Origin: an uncultured Flavobacteriales bacterium
GTDB taxonomy: Bacteria > Bacteroidota > Bacteroidia > Flavobacteriales_G > Salibacteraceae
Assembly: GCA_905181855.1 (NCBI GenBank)
Contig: CAJIZE010000015.1
Span: 1-64,000 of the forward strand
Reading direction: 5' to 3'
Length of the DNA: 64,000 bases
Numbering within the stretch: the stretch's first letter is position 1; each line of letters begins with the position of its first letter. The notes beneath the pieces are model-generated. The model made no database searches. It was not told the DNA's origin and saw only the letters and a program-made list of their open reading frames with translations. The position numbers and the translations under genes are program-made. Of this stretch, positions 39,205 to 47,841 are shown in pieces.

Positions 39205-39362
39205 AATTTGGCGGCTTTATAGGCTGGTTTACTTGGATGTTTGTACACCTTATGCTACTTGTCGATTTCAGAAGCAGGCTTGTTGTTTTTATTAATTGGG
39301 AGTGGAGCTACATCAATTACGATAAAGGAACTCGACTTATTATCAGAAAGTTCAAGAAGTAA
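39204..39362 (+). pseudogene. Orphan C-terminal fragment of type II NADH dehydrogenase (NDH-2)
   Basis: Directly after the aspartate kinase stop, and in a different frame, 52 codons from AAA at 39204 to TAA at 39360-39362 translate as KFGGFIGWFTWMFVHLMLLV, then DFRSRLVVFINWEWSYINYD and KGTRLIIRKFKK. This is the membrane-anchoring C-terminus of flavin NADH:quinone oxidoreductases of Bacteroidota. No flavin- or NADH-binding part precedes it, and there is no credible start codon, so it is a remnant. Its last 11 bases overlap the 3' end of the convergent dehydrogenase gene. The reading frame itself is intact, which suggests a recent event. Confidence 0.7.
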
Positions 39363-40290
39363 AATTTTCTAAAATTTTCGAAGCCAAATAATCTGAAAGT
39401 TTGTAATATGACTCTGTTGTCCAGCCAGCTACGTGCGGGCTCAACACTACGTTGTTTTGGGTTCTAAAAAAAGCCAAAGCCTTTTCAAGGTTTGAGTCAA
39501 GATTTTCAAAGGAAGCAGATTCATACTCCAACACATCCAAACAGCAACCAATTACTTTTTTCATTTTCATAGCATCTATAAGATGCTTGGTATTAACTAT
39601 TTTTCCTCTCGATGTATTGATTAAATAAATGGGTTTTTTAAATTGTGCTAAATAGTTTTCATCGCACATAAAAAGCGAACTTTCATTTAATGGAACATGG
39701 AAACTCAATACATCAGTTTGTTCAAAAATGGTTCGGTAATCAGCCTCTTTGGCAAATTGATTAGAATAATTGCTCTTATATTTATCGTAAGCTAATACTT
39801 TGCATCCAAAACCTGAAAGTCTTTTGGCAATGGCATTGCCCATCACACCAAATCCTATTAACGAAACAGTTTTTCCCTTCAGCTCAACTCCGCGGTTTTT
39901 TTCACGGTTCCATAATGAATTTAGTACCTCAGAATGACCTCTATTTATATTATTGAACAAACCCAGCAACATACCCAAGGCATGTTCAGCCAGAGCGTCT
40001 CTATTACCTTCAGGTGAATTAAAAACAGTTACGTTATTTCTATTGGCACATTCAAGATCGATGTTTTCCAGACCTGACCCTGAACGAGCAATGAACTTTA
40101 ACTTTTTTGCTTTTTCAAATACAGGTTCGTTAAAAGTGAATTTCGATCGAATTACAACACCATCGAATTCATTAATAATCAACAAAATTTCATCAGCTGA
40201 TTTAGAGGCTGCATCAACACAAGTAAACTTATTTTTCGTTAATCTATTCCAAAGAATTGGATGTACAGAATCAATAAACAGAACCTTCAC
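39352..40290 (-). CDS. D-2-hydroxyacid dehydrogenase (phosphoglycerate dehydrogenase-like)
   Basis: NAD-dependent 2-hydroxyacid dehydrogenase of 312 residues. The Rossmann motif is LIGFGVMGNAIAKRL at about 140-155. The catalytic Arg is in INTSRGKIVNT and the catalytic His in LSPHVAGWTTESY near 285. The substrate domain has VIRSKFTFNEPVFEKAKKL and FIARSGSGLENID. It resembles SerA-type enzymes without the ACT domain, so 3-phosphoglycerate is possible but unproven. The start is a GTG; no in-frame ATG is upstream. Its 3' end overlaps the NDH-2 remnant. Confidence 0.88.
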   Translation of the reverse strand: MKVLFIDSVHPILWNRLTKNKFTCVDAASKSADEILLIINEFDGVVIRSKFTFNEPVFEKAKKLKFIARSGSGLENIDLECANRNNVTVFNSPEGNRDALAEHALGMLLGLFNNINRGHSEVLNSLWNREKNRGVELKGKTVSLIGFGVMGNAIAKRLSGFGCKVLAYDKYKSNYSNQFAKEADYRTIFEQTDVLSFHVPLNESSLFMCDENYLAQFKKPIYLINTSRGKIVNTKHLIDAMKMKKVIGCCLDVLEYESASFENLDSNLEKALAFFRTQNNVVLSPHVAGWTTESYYKLSDYLASKILENFTS

Positions 40291-40326
40291 AGACTTTGAG
40301 TTAAGATCAATAAAACAATATAGAAT

Positions 40327-40746
40327 TTAGTTAAGGTACTTTTGAGTAGCCTCGTCAATTAAATCGTAGGGTACGTCTTTTCCAATGAATTTTTCCATAA
40401 CGGCTATTAAATCATCGGTAAGTGGAATGTTTATTCCCATCATTAAACCTATTCGTTTCACAAAGTCAATTTCGGTTCTTGCTATGTCGTCATCAACTTT
40501 CATTAAGTTCAATAAATCAACAAAACATTTGAATTTGTCTGCTTCATTTTTGGGTAAAGAAAATTTGAATCTTTCAGGATAGAATTTTACCTCGTCAAAC
40601 TCTTCGTCACTTAAATCAAGCCGATTAGCCACTTTTCGCATAAATTTATCTTCATTTATGTGCATTCTATTATCTGCCCTTGCAAGCTCTAATAGTAGAT
40701 GTAACTGGCTCTTTTTAATGTTTTTTTGTTCAGCAGTGTTTGGCAT
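40327..40746 (-). CDS. TerB-like protein
   Basis: A 139-residue all-helical acidic/basic protein with the TerB-type layout: QLHLLLELARADNRMHINEDKFM and later DDIARTEIDFVKRIGLMMGIN, two helical repeats with acidic residues that may bind metal. TerB domains were named from tellurite resistance but are widespread and of unclear role. The start is moved to the ATG at 40746; the TTG two codons upstream is less likely. A TATATTTG box precedes the gene. Confidence 0.75.
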   Translation of the reverse strand: MPNTAEQKNIKKSQLHLLLELARADNRMHINEDKFMRKVANRLDLSDEEFDEVKFYPERFKFSLPKNEADKFKCFVDLLNLMKVDDDIARTEIDFVKRIGLMMGINIPLTDDLIAVMEKFIGKDVPYDLIDEATQKYLN

Positions 40747-40762
40747 AATCAATCGCTTAAAA

Positions 40763-40770
40763 CAAATATA
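40763..40770 (-). promoter_or_regulatory. Candidate -7 box of the TerB-like gene
   Basis: TATATTTG on the minus strand, 16 bases before the ATG at 40746. No -33 TTG is seen at the expected distance. Confidence 0.4.
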
Positions 40771-40788
40771 TTAAATAAAGTACACCGA

Positions 40789-42141
40789 TTAAACATATAA
40801 CATTCTACCAATATAGAAATAGATAAACAAACCAAAAATATCGTTTAGTGTAGTAATAAATGGCCCAGTTGCCAAAGCAGGATCAATCTTATACTTGTTC
40901 AAAACCAACGGCACAATTGTACCAAAAAGTCCAGCAAATAAAATCACAATGAATAGAGCTATACTTACAGTATAACTTAAGCTTTGAGTATCACTAACCA
41001 CTGTATTGTAGGCAAATATTAATCCTGCACAGACAAAGCCATTTATAAGAGCTACTCCCAGTTCTTTCATTAATTTGATAAATGTTCCTTCCATACCTAA
41101 TGAATTATTAGCTAATCCTTGAACTATTATTGCTGACGACTGAACACCAACATTACCACCCATTGCCGCAATTAAAGGAATAAAAAAAGCCATTTCGGGA
41201 GCGATCCTCAGCTGTTCTTCATATACACCAATAACTTTTGCACCTAAAATTCCTCCAATTAACCCGAGAATTAACCAGGGCAACCTTGCACGAGTTAAAA
41301 TCCAGATATTATCAGATGACTCAACAGATTCAGAAAGTCCTGATGCCAATTGATAATCTTTATCAGCTTCTTCTCTTATTACATCAACTACATCATCAAT
41401 CGTAATCCTACCATTAAGTCTTCCTAAATCATCAATAACTGGAAGAGCTACTAAATCGTATTTTTCCATAATGGAAGCAACCTCTTCAGATGGTGTATTT
41501 GTTTTCACAGTTTTTAATCCCGTGGAATAAATATCGGCAATTTTAGTACTTGAGCCAGTTGTTAAAAGCTTTTTAAGTGACAACCTACCAAGCAAAACCT
41601 CCTTGTCGTTAATAACGTAAATGGTATAGATGTGATCTAAATCCTTTGCTTGCTTTCGCATTTCAACAACACACTGCTTAACACTCCAACTTTCATGAAC
41701 CTTCACTAGTTCTTTCCCCATTAAAGCACCAGCTGTTCCTTCTCTAAAGCCAAGTAAATGAACAATATCCTTCGCTAATTCTTGATCTTCAATGTTTGAT
41801 ATAACCTCTGCACGTTTTTTATCATTAAGTACCGAAATGACATCCGTTGCATCATCCGATTCAAGGTTCTCAATAAAAAGCTTGGCAATCTCTTTTGGAG
41901 TAAAAGAGCTAACATGTTTGTCTCTAATGTCTTCATCTAGGTTAGTTAAAACCTCAGAAGCGGTATTGCCATCTAAGTATGAGTATAGAAGTTTAGCATG
42001 ATTTAAATCTAGTTCTTCAACTATCTCAGCAATATCAGCAGCATGAATTTCTTCCAACAGAGCAACAACCTGACTTTCGTTGTTGGCCTCTAAACTGGTT
42101 TCAAGCTCAGATAAAAACTCTTTTGTTAGTTGAAATTGCAT
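40789..42141 (-). CDS. mgtE: Magnesium transporter MgtE
   Basis: MgtE is a Mg2+-gated channel of the inner membrane. The 450-residue protein has the superhelical N domain (about 1-130, ADIAEIVEELDLNHAKLLYSYLDG), paired CBS domains (about 135-255, VIDDLGRLNGRITIDDVVDVIREEAD), a connecting helix, and five membrane helices (about 285-450) with the pore segment IAAMGGNVGVQSSAIIVQGLA and TGPFITTLNDIFGLFIYF. All parts are intact. It follows rsmA by 28 bases. Confidence 0.95.
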   Translation of the reverse strand: MQFQLTKEFLSELETSLEANNESQVVALLEEIHAADIAEIVEELDLNHAKLLYSYLDGNTASEVLTNLDEDIRDKHVSSFTPKEIAKLFIENLESDDATDVISVLNDKKRAEVISNIEDQELAKDIVHLLGFREGTAGALMGKELVKVHESWSVKQCVVEMRKQAKDLDHIYTIYVINDKEVLLGRLSLKKLLTTGSSTKIADIYSTGLKTVKTNTPSEEVASIMEKYDLVALPVIDDLGRLNGRITIDDVVDVIREEADKDYQLASGLSESVESSDNIWILTRARLPWLILGLIGGILGAKVIGVYEEQLRIAPEMAFFIPLIAAMGGNVGVQSSAIIVQGLANNSLGMEGTFIKLMKELGVALINGFVCAGLIFAYNTVVSDTQSLSYTVSIALFIVILFAGLFGTIVPLVLNKYKIDPALATGPFITTLNDIFGLFIYFYIGRMLYV

Positions 42142-42157
42142 TTGTGACGAATTGCCA

Positions 42158-42165
42158 CAAAATTA
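42158..42165 (-). promoter_or_regulatory. Candidate -7 box of mgtE
   Basis: TAATTTTG on the minus strand, 16 bases before the mgtE ATG in the short gap after rsmA. No -33 match is seen. Confidence 0.38.
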
Positions 42166-42169
42166 AAAT

Positions 42170-42931
42170 TTATTTGGTGGGAAAAAGCTGATTAGTTAAA
42201 TCAATAAACTGTTGAACCGTAAGCTGCTCCGCTCGTTTGGCTAAAAGTACATCAGTAAGATCAGAAATCTCTAATCCTGACGACCTTAAGGCATTTCGTA
42301 ATGTTTTGCGTCTTTGACTAAAGGCACCTTTCACTACTCTTTTCAATTTAAGAAAATCTACATCCGGCAATTCTGACTTTCGAGTTAATTGAATAATGGT
42401 AGAAATCACTTTAGGTGCTGGGTAAAATGATTCCGGCGGAACGTCAAACAAAACTTCAGTATTGTAATAGGCCTGAGTAATAACAGACATAATTCCATAT
42501 TGCTTGCTCCCATGCGGAGAAGCGATTCTATGTGCTACTTCTTTTTGAAACATACCTACCATTTCAGGCACTGTTTCTTTGTTGTCCAATATTTTAAATA
42601 CTATTTGAGTGGAAATATTGTACGGAAAATTACCTGCAACAATAAATTGCTTGTCAAAATATTCTGTAAAATCAACTTTCAGAAAATCAGCAAAAACTAT
42701 TTGCTCAGATGAAAGAATTTTTTCATTCTTCAAATATTCCACTGATTCTAGGTCCAACTCTATAGCCTTAAATTCCGTAAAGCGCTCTTTCAAAAAACCA
42801 GACAATACGCCTTTTCCAGGTCCTACCTCGAGAATTGGTATGTCTATTGATTTAATTGAATCGGCTATTTGCTCGGTTATAACCAGGTTGGTTAAAAAGT
42901 GTTGACCGAGATGTTTTTTAGGTTTCACCAA
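42170..42931 (-). CDS. rsmA: 16S rRNA (adenine1518/1519-N6) dimethyltransferase
   Basis: RsmA (KsgA) dimethylates two adjacent adenosines in helix 45 of 16S rRNA. The 253-residue protein starts VKPKKHLGQHFLTN, has the SAM motif EVGPGKGVLSGFL, the acidic EL-D site (FKAIELDLESVEYL), and the catalytic NFPYNIST (family N[LIF]PY). The C-terminal part has FYPAPKVISTI and FSQRRKTLRNALR. Initiation is at TTG (42931) or the adjoining GTG (42928); neither is ATG. It starts one base after the DUF4286 stop. Confidence 0.95.
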   Translation of the reverse strand: MVKPKKHLGQHFLTNLVITEQIADSIKSIDIPILEVGPGKGVLSGFLKERFTEFKAIELDLESVEYLKNEKILSSEQIVFADFLKVDFTEYFDKQFIVAGNFPYNISTQIVFKILDNKETVPEMVGMFQKEVAHRIASPHGSKQYGIMSVITQAYYNTEVLFDVPPESFYPAPKVISTIIQLTRKSELPDVDFLKLKRVVKGAFSQRRKTLRNALRSSGLEISDLTDVLLAKRAEQLTVQQFIDLTNQLFPTK

Positions 42932-42932
42932 A

Positions 42933-43232
42933 CTAAAGTTCTTCTAAAAGGGTTCTAAAAGCAACAAATTTTCCATCGAATTTATCAGTATGTTCTTTTT
43001 GTAGTTTAACTGCATCATGCACTTGGTACATGTGTAAATCTTTCATTGTATTACACCGGTATTGAATAGAATAATTCACACCTTCTTCATCATCAATTAA
43101 GATTTTACAAATTTTATAATCTACAAAATGACCTGTTTTTATCACATCTTGAATGTGATTATTTTTCATCCAATCCAACCATTCTTGATGAACCGAATGG
43201 TCAATTTTTACTGTTACGTTGTAAATTATCAT
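42933..43232 (-). CDS. DUF4286 family protein
   Basis: A 99-residue protein of the DUF4286 family, small ferredoxin-like alpha/beta proteins frequent in Bacteroidota. Recognisable segments are MIIYNVTVKIDHSVHQEWLD at the start and YSIQYRCNTMKDLHMYQ in the middle. Function unknown. The start overlaps the stop of the upstream TPR gene by 4 bases, so it is part of the serS-to-rsmA run. Confidence 0.85.
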   Translation of the reverse strand: MIIYNVTVKIDHSVHQEWLDWMKNNHIQDVIKTGHFVDYKICKILIDDEEGVNYSIQYRCNTMKDLHMYQVHDAVKLQKEHTDKFDGKFVAFRTLLEEL

Positions 43233-45085
43233 GGTTCCAAATTATTAAAATCGCCACGAAGATTTCGAAACCTTTTACGTGCGTCGATTACGAACATACT
43301 GTTTGAATATTCCAAAAGGAGTTTTTGATAATACTCCATCGCTTTTTCCGTATCGTTAAAATGATTTTCATAAAGCAAGCCCAATTTAAACACGGCATCA
43401 TCTGCTGTGATGTCGGTTCCATGTTCAGCAATGATCTTTTCTAGGTATACTTTAGATTGCTCGTAAGCCCCTTTTTTGTAATTTAAATCATATTTCAACA
43501 TGTAAATTTCATCCGTTAACGCATGCCCAGGATACTGTTCTGTAATAGAATCAAGAACGATGTTTACATCATTGTGCTTATGTTGATATAAAAATAAATC
43601 AGCTTTAGCAAATAACTCTAGTGGATGTTCGGTGGTATCAATTCCTGTGTTGTCTGTAATAAGCAATGAAAGATCCATAGCATCATTTGAAATCAATTTT
43701 GCCGTTGAGCCTTTTAATACATCAAGTTGAGCTTTTGCCCATTTAAAGTCACCCATATAATATGAAATTCGAGCGTTTTTAAACTTAGCGGTTTCGCCAA
43801 GCACATCATATTTAAAATCTTTATCAACTTGGCTGTACAACAAAGAAGCATCCCAAATGTACCCTTGAATTACATAAATATCCGCTAGTTCTAATTTTGT
43901 TAGTGCTTTTTCTTGTGCTGAAACCCGACCAAGCGTAAGCGCTTTTTCGATAATGATTATTGCCGTATCAGGGTTATTTAAATAAAAAGCCTCAATATGT
44001 CCTAAATCACGGTAAACTTTAACAGTTTGTTGGTTTAACCCTAGCTCATCAAGAGTTGATAAATAGGAGGCTTCCAACTTTTTAGCATCTGATGGTGAAA
44101 AATAAAAGCCTGAAGTTAATTTTTTATTCAACACATCCAAAAGGCCAACTCTTGCTGAAATATAAAAAGGGCCTTTCCCTATATTAACAATGTAATCATA
44201 AGCATCTATTGCTATATCATATTGCTTTGCTGATTTGGCTAGCCCAGCCAAATTAAGCACCCTCTGACCTTCTCCTTTTGTACGTTTATCTAGTGCTTTT
44301 GTATGAACCAGAGCTTGCTGGTAATTTTTTTCTTGAATAAACACCCATGTTAAGAGTTCGTAAAACACATTTTGGTTAGGCTTGCGCTGAATTGTTTGGA
44401 GTAAAGTTTGTTTCAGAATTGTATTCTGAGCGCTTCCTTCTTCAAACGCCAAATTTCTAGCTAGCTCATTCTGAATTGATTGCAAATAATTAGATGTAAT
44501 TTCAAGTAGCCCTAAATACTCGTTAAACATATTTTCATATTGGCCTAAACTGCCAAAAAGTTTAGCCTTTTCAATATTAAATGGATGATTTCCGTTTAAT
44601 AGCTGATCTCCTTTTGCGTAAGTTTTTAATGCGAAATCATATTCTTTGGCTGCAGAAAAAGCATTGGCTAAAGCTATAATGTTGTTTGTAACAGGTTGCA
44701 ATCTATCAATGGCCGCATTGAATTCTTTCTTGGCCTTTTTATCTTCTCCCTCGGCTTTGTATACTTCGCCTAAATCAATTTGATAGGTTGTATTACCAGG
44801 ATAAAACTTGAGTTGATTTTTAACTACCTTTTTAGCTCTTTTGAAATCGTCTAATTTAAAAAGACATTGTAAAAAGTAACTGTAAAAAAAGTCAGAGTTG
44901 CTTTGTAAATAAAGCTTCTCGTAATATAGAGCTGCTTTTTGAAAATCATCTTCTTGAAAATAAAATGCAGCTAATTGCTGATCAGTAGTAGGTTGCGCAT
45001 TGCTGTAGAGAGAGCCTAATACTAAACAGGCTGCAATTACAACAACTTTATTTAGAATGTTCTTCAAGAATTTTCTCAACTTCAA
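43229..45085 (-). CDS. Large exported TPR-repeat protein
   Basis: A 618-residue exported protein composed of tetratricopeptide repeats. A signal sequence (NKVVVIAACLVLGSLYSNAQ) is followed by helices such as AAFYFQEDDFQKAALYYEKLY and further repeats up to the C-terminal TEKAMEYYQKLLLEYSNSMFV. It is likely a periplasmic scaffold; no enzyme domain is present. Translation must begin at a TTG (45085, or 45067), since no ATG precedes the signal peptide. This overlaps the preceding lipoprotein gene by 38 or 20 bases. Confidence 0.8.
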   Translation of the reverse strand: MKLRKFLKNILNKVVVIAACLVLGSLYSNAQPTTDQQLAAFYFQEDDFQKAALYYEKLYLQSNSDFFYSYFLQCLFKLDDFKRAKKVVKNQLKFYPGNTTYQIDLGEVYKAEGEDKKAKKEFNAAIDRLQPVTNNIIALANAFSAAKEYDFALKTYAKGDQLLNGNHPFNIEKAKLFGSLGQYENMFNEYLGLLEITSNYLQSIQNELARNLAFEEGSAQNTILKQTLLQTIQRKPNQNVFYELLTWVFIQEKNYQQALVHTKALDKRTKGEGQRVLNLAGLAKSAKQYDIAIDAYDYIVNIGKGPFYISARVGLLDVLNKKLTSGFYFSPSDAKKLEASYLSTLDELGLNQQTVKVYRDLGHIEAFYLNNPDTAIIIIEKALTLGRVSAQEKALTKLELADIYVIQGYIWDASLLYSQVDKDFKYDVLGETAKFKNARISYYMGDFKWAKAQLDVLKGSTAKLISNDAMDLSLLITDNTGIDTTEHPLELFAKADLFLYQHKHNDVNIVLDSITEQYPGHALTDEIYMLKYDLNYKKGAYEQSKVYLEKIIAEHGTDITADDAVFKLGLLYENHFNDTEKAMEYYQKLLLEYSNSMFVIDARKRFRNLRGDFNNLEP

Positions 45086-45584
45086 CTTTTAATGTATTGA
45101 ACTTTTCAAAAGTACCACTATACCACGATATTAATTGGTCTGCATTTTCATCTAATCGACTTATGGCCTCTTTCTCTGAAGAATAGTACTCCTTAAACAA
45201 ATCATCAACAACCAAACCATTGTCGATGTCTTCCACAAGGTTCTCTAATTGAACTCTAGTATAGCCAAATTGCTCAAATTGAAAACTAGCATTCTCACGT
45301 ATTTGAACTAACGACTTTCGGTATCTTTTGAAATCAGAAAAAACAAACATTTCTTCTTTCAAGAGGGTATCTTTTAAAAGATCGTTTACATTGCTAATCA
45401 ATTTCTCATTGATTGATATTAGCTGGTTAATCTTAACAATATCAACTTGTTGCATTTTTGCTTCAAGCATATTTAATTGAACAACCAAGCTATCTACTTT
45501 ATCTCCTTTTCCTAGTTCATCTGAAGTACATGAACTACCAAAAAACAAACTCGAAACAACTAATATTATTAATATATACCTCAT
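45048..45584 (-). CDS. Predicted coiled-coil lipoprotein, unknown
   Basis: A 178-residue predicted lipoprotein with the signal YILIILVVSSLFFGSSC (Cys at about 19). The rest is almost wholly helical with heptad-like spacing (SLVVQLNMLEAKMQQVDIVKI and later helices). No named family is recognised. Its ATG overlaps the serS stop by one base (TAATG), and its 3' end overlaps the TPR gene, indicating tight coupling of serS, this gene and the TPR protein. A joint envelope role for the two exported products is an inference. Confidence 0.75.
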   Translation of the reverse strand: MRYILIILVVSSLFFGSSCTSDELGKGDKVDSLVVQLNMLEAKMQQVDIVKINQLISINEKLISNVNDLLKDTLLKEEMFVFSDFKRYRKSLVQIRENASFQFEQFGYTRVQLENLVEDIDNGLVVDDLFKEYYSSEKEAISRLDENADQLISWYSGTFEKFNTLKVEVEKILEEHSK

Positions 45585-46855
45585 TAGTCTATCATTGAAA
45601 AACCTGTAAAAGGTTGCAATACCTTAGGGATTTTTATTCCTTTTTCAGTTCTGTTGTTCTCTAACAAAGCAGCAACAATTCTTGGTAAAGCTAATGCACT
45701 TCCGTTTAATGTATGTACTAATTGCGATTTACCTTCAGCATTTTTGAATCTTAGTTTTAAACGATTTGCTTGAAACGTTTCGAAATTTGAAACAGAACTA
45801 ACCTCCAGCCATTTATCTTGACCTGAAGCATAAACCTCAAGGTCATAAGTTAAAGCCGAAGTAAAGCCCATATCACCACTACACAATCTTAAAACTCGAT
45901 ATTTCAAACCAAGTTTAGTCAACAACGATTTAGCATGTTCCAGCATTTCTTCTAAAACCTGATACGATTGGTCAGGGTTTGCAACTTGAACAATCTCAAC
46001 TTTATCAAATTGATGTAACCTATTTAGACCGCGAACATCTTTACCGTACGAACCGGCTTCTCTTCTAAAGCATGGTGTATAAGCTGTTACTTTTATTGGG
46101 AGTTCAGATTCTTGTACAATTGTATCCCTAAACATATTGGTTAAAGGAACCTCAGCAGTTGGGATCATATATAGATTATCAACTTTCATATGGTACATCT
46201 GACCTTCTTTGTCAGGCAATTGACCCGTACCATAACCAGACGCTTCATTTACCATCAGAGGTGTCTGAAATTCAGTATACCCAGCTTTGCCTGCTTCAGT
46301 TAAAAAGAAATTAATCAATGCCCTTTGAAAGATAGCTCCTTTGCCTTTATAAAAAGGGAAACCTGCACCTGCTACTTTGTTTCCGAGTTCAAAATCAATA
46401 ATATCATACTGCTTTGCTAAATCCCAATGCGGCACATTTGCTTCTTGCGCATTATTTATTTCACCTTCTTCGTAAATAGTTTGATTGTCATCAGCTGCCA
46501 AACCAATCGGAACAGAACTATGAGGAGTATTAGGTAATGAATACAACAATTCTTGTATTTTACCTTCAAGTTCCGCCTGCTTATCAGTAGTTGACTTATT
46601 CAATTCCTTTAGCTCTGCAGTTCTTGCTTTTAAACCGTTTGCCTTTGCTGCTTCGCCATTTTTGAAAAGCATACCAATTTGCTTGGCAAGTTGATTCGAC
46701 TCTGCTTTGTGCGTTTCAAAGTCGTTTTTACAACCTTTTATTGCTTTGTCAAGCTCAAGAATTTCAGTTACAGTTTCAGCTGCATCAAAGTTTCTTGCTT
46801 TTAATCTTTCAACAATAAATTCAGGGTTATCTCTTAAAACTTGAATTTGTAACAT
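45584..46855 (-). CDS. serS: Seryl-tRNA synthetase
   Basis: Class II aminoacyl-tRNA synthetase charging tRNA-Ser (and tRNA-Sec where present). The 423-residue protein has the N-terminal antiparallel coiled-coil arm (about 25-105), motif 1 (GAIFQRALINFFLTEAGKAGY), motif 2 (TPCFRREAGSYGKDVRGLNRLHQF) and motif 3 (LNGSALALPRIVAALLEN). Complete and typical. An inverted repeat at 46887-46905 and the rpmA terminator at 46912 lie upstream. Confidence 0.98.
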   Translation of the reverse strand: MLQIQVLRDNPEFIVERLKARNFDAAETVTEILELDKAIKGCKNDFETHKAESNQLAKQIGMLFKNGEAAKANGLKARTAELKELNKSTTDKQAELEGKIQELLYSLPNTPHSSVPIGLAADDNQTIYEEGEINNAQEANVPHWDLAKQYDIIDFELGNKVAGAGFPFYKGKGAIFQRALINFFLTEAGKAGYTEFQTPLMVNEASGYGTGQLPDKEGQMYHMKVDNLYMIPTAEVPLTNMFRDTIVQESELPIKVTAYTPCFRREAGSYGKDVRGLNRLHQFDKVEIVQVANPDQSYQVLEEMLEHAKSLLTKLGLKYRVLRLCSGDMGFTSALTYDLEVYASGQDKWLEVSSVSNFETFQANRLKLRFKNAEGKSQLVHTLNGSALALPRIVAALLENNRTEKGIKIPKVLQPFTGFSMID

Positions 46856-46886
46856 TCTTTGTTCTCTTTAAAATCGACATAAAATT

Positions 46887-46905
46887 GGGTAATTGTATAT
46901 TACCC
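46887..46905. repeat. Inverted repeat upstream of serS
   Basis: GGGTAAT-N5-ATTACCC is a perfect 7-bp inverted repeat, about 32 bases before the serS ATG and just past the rpmA terminator. It could be an operator or a leader hairpin; there is no antiterminator-like or T-box sequence. Confidence 0.4.
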
Positions 46906-46911
46906 TAAACA

Positions 46912-46937
46912 AAAAAATCCCGTAAACGGGATTTTTT
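46912..46937. terminator. Terminator after rpmA
   Basis: AAAAAATCCCG-TAAA-CGGGATTTTTT is a perfect 11-bp stem. With A and T runs on both sides it can work on either strand; here it ends the rplU-rpmA transcript (minus strand) before serS. Confidence 0.85.
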
Positions 46938-46966
46938 AAATTACTTAAAGATTTTCGCTTGTAAAG

Positions 46967-47227
46967 TTACTGAGCAATAGACTCAACCGATACATACGAC
47001 TTGTTATCTTTTTTCTTTTTGAAAATTACTTTACCGTCCGTTAAAGCAAATAGAGTATGGTCTTTTCCAATACCTACGTTTTGTCCGGGATTATGTTTAG
47101 TTCCTCTTTGGCGAACAATGATATTACCTGCAATGGCCGCTTGACCACCGAAAATTTTAACACCTAATCGTTTTGATTCCGATTCTCTACCGTTACGTGA
47201 ACTACCGACACCTTTCTTATGAGCCAT
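46967..47227 (-). CDS. rpmA: 50S ribosomal protein bL27
   Basis: bL27 reaches toward the peptidyl-transferase centre. The 86-residue protein starts [20 protein letters not shown] and keeps [24 protein letters not shown]. The N-terminus begins directly with AHKKG, so no Firmicutes-type cleavable extension is present. It follows rplU by 5 bases. Confidence 0.98.
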   Translation of the reverse strand: MAHKKGVGSSRNGRESESKRLGVKIFGGQAAIAGNIIVRQRGTKHNPGQNVGIGKDHTLFALTDGKVIFKKKKDNKSYVSVESIAQ

Positions 47228-47232
47228 GGTCT

Positions 47233-47724
47233 TTAGTTTTTAGTTTCTTCGTTTTTAACTTCAGCTTTTGGAGCTGCTTCTTTTTTCTCTACTGCTTTTT
47301 TTGGCTCTGCAACTTTTTTAGGAGCAGCCTCTTTTTTTACAGTTTTCTTCGCTTCAACAGCTTCTTCAGCAGGAGCTTCTTCCTTAATCTTGGCAGGAGC
47401 TGCTTTTTTCGCTGGTTTACCGATAGTCTCAATTAAGATTTCGGTTAATTGTTGGCGATGACCATTTGACTTTTGATAGCCTTTACGTCTTTTCTTTTTA
47501 AATACTATTACTTTATCACCTTGTAAGTGACGGACTACCGAAGCATTTACGGAAGTACCTTTGATAACTGGGGCGCCAACTTCAATTTTTCCTTCGTTGT
47601 CCACTAATAAAACTTCATCAAATGAAACTTTACTACCTTCTTCGTTACTTAAACGATGAACAAAAATTTGTTGGTCTTTCGCTACTTTAAACTGCTGCCC
47701 TGCTATTTCTACAATTGCGTACAT
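47233..47724 (-). CDS. rplU: 50S ribosomal protein bL21 with charged C-terminal extension
   Basis: bL21 binds 23S rRNA domain V region. The core (residues 1-104) is complete: [57 protein letters not shown]. About 60 further residues follow, made almost only of Lys, Ala, Glu, Pro and Val ([19 protein letters not shown] and so on), probably disordered. Standard bL21 is about 103 residues. A consensus promoter lies 36 bases upstream; rpmA follows. Confidence 0.97.
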   Translation of the reverse strand: MYAIVEIAGQQFKVAKDQQIFVHRLSNEEGSKVSFDEVLLVDNEGKIEVGAPVIKGTSVNASVVRHLQGDKVIVFKKKRRKGYQKSNGHRQQLTEILIETIGKPAKKAAPAKIKEEAPAEEAVEAKKTVKKEAAPKKVAEPKKAVEKKEAAPKAEVKNEETKN

Positions 47725-47760
47725 GTTTTTTGTTTTAAAACCTTTTTAAAAAATGGCTTG

Positions 47761-47791
47761 CAAAAGTAACCATTAAACATTCAAAAGCAAA
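47761..47791 (-). promoter_or_regulatory. Promoter of rplU-rpmA
   Basis: On the minus strand: TTTG (47791-47788), a 19-base spacer, TACTTTTG (47768-47761). This is a full match to the Bacteroidota consensus with its most typical spacing, and it leaves a leader of about 30 bases before the rplU ATG. Confidence 0.72.
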
Positions 47792-47841
47792 TTAGTTTTT
47801 GAGATGAGTAATTTGAAATTATATTTCATTCTCACTTTTGG

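Noticed and set aside
45048-45085. Frameshift between the lipoprotein and the TPR protein (38-base overlap)
   Set aside because: Both products have their own signal peptides and complete ends, so this is overlapping genes, not one broken gene.
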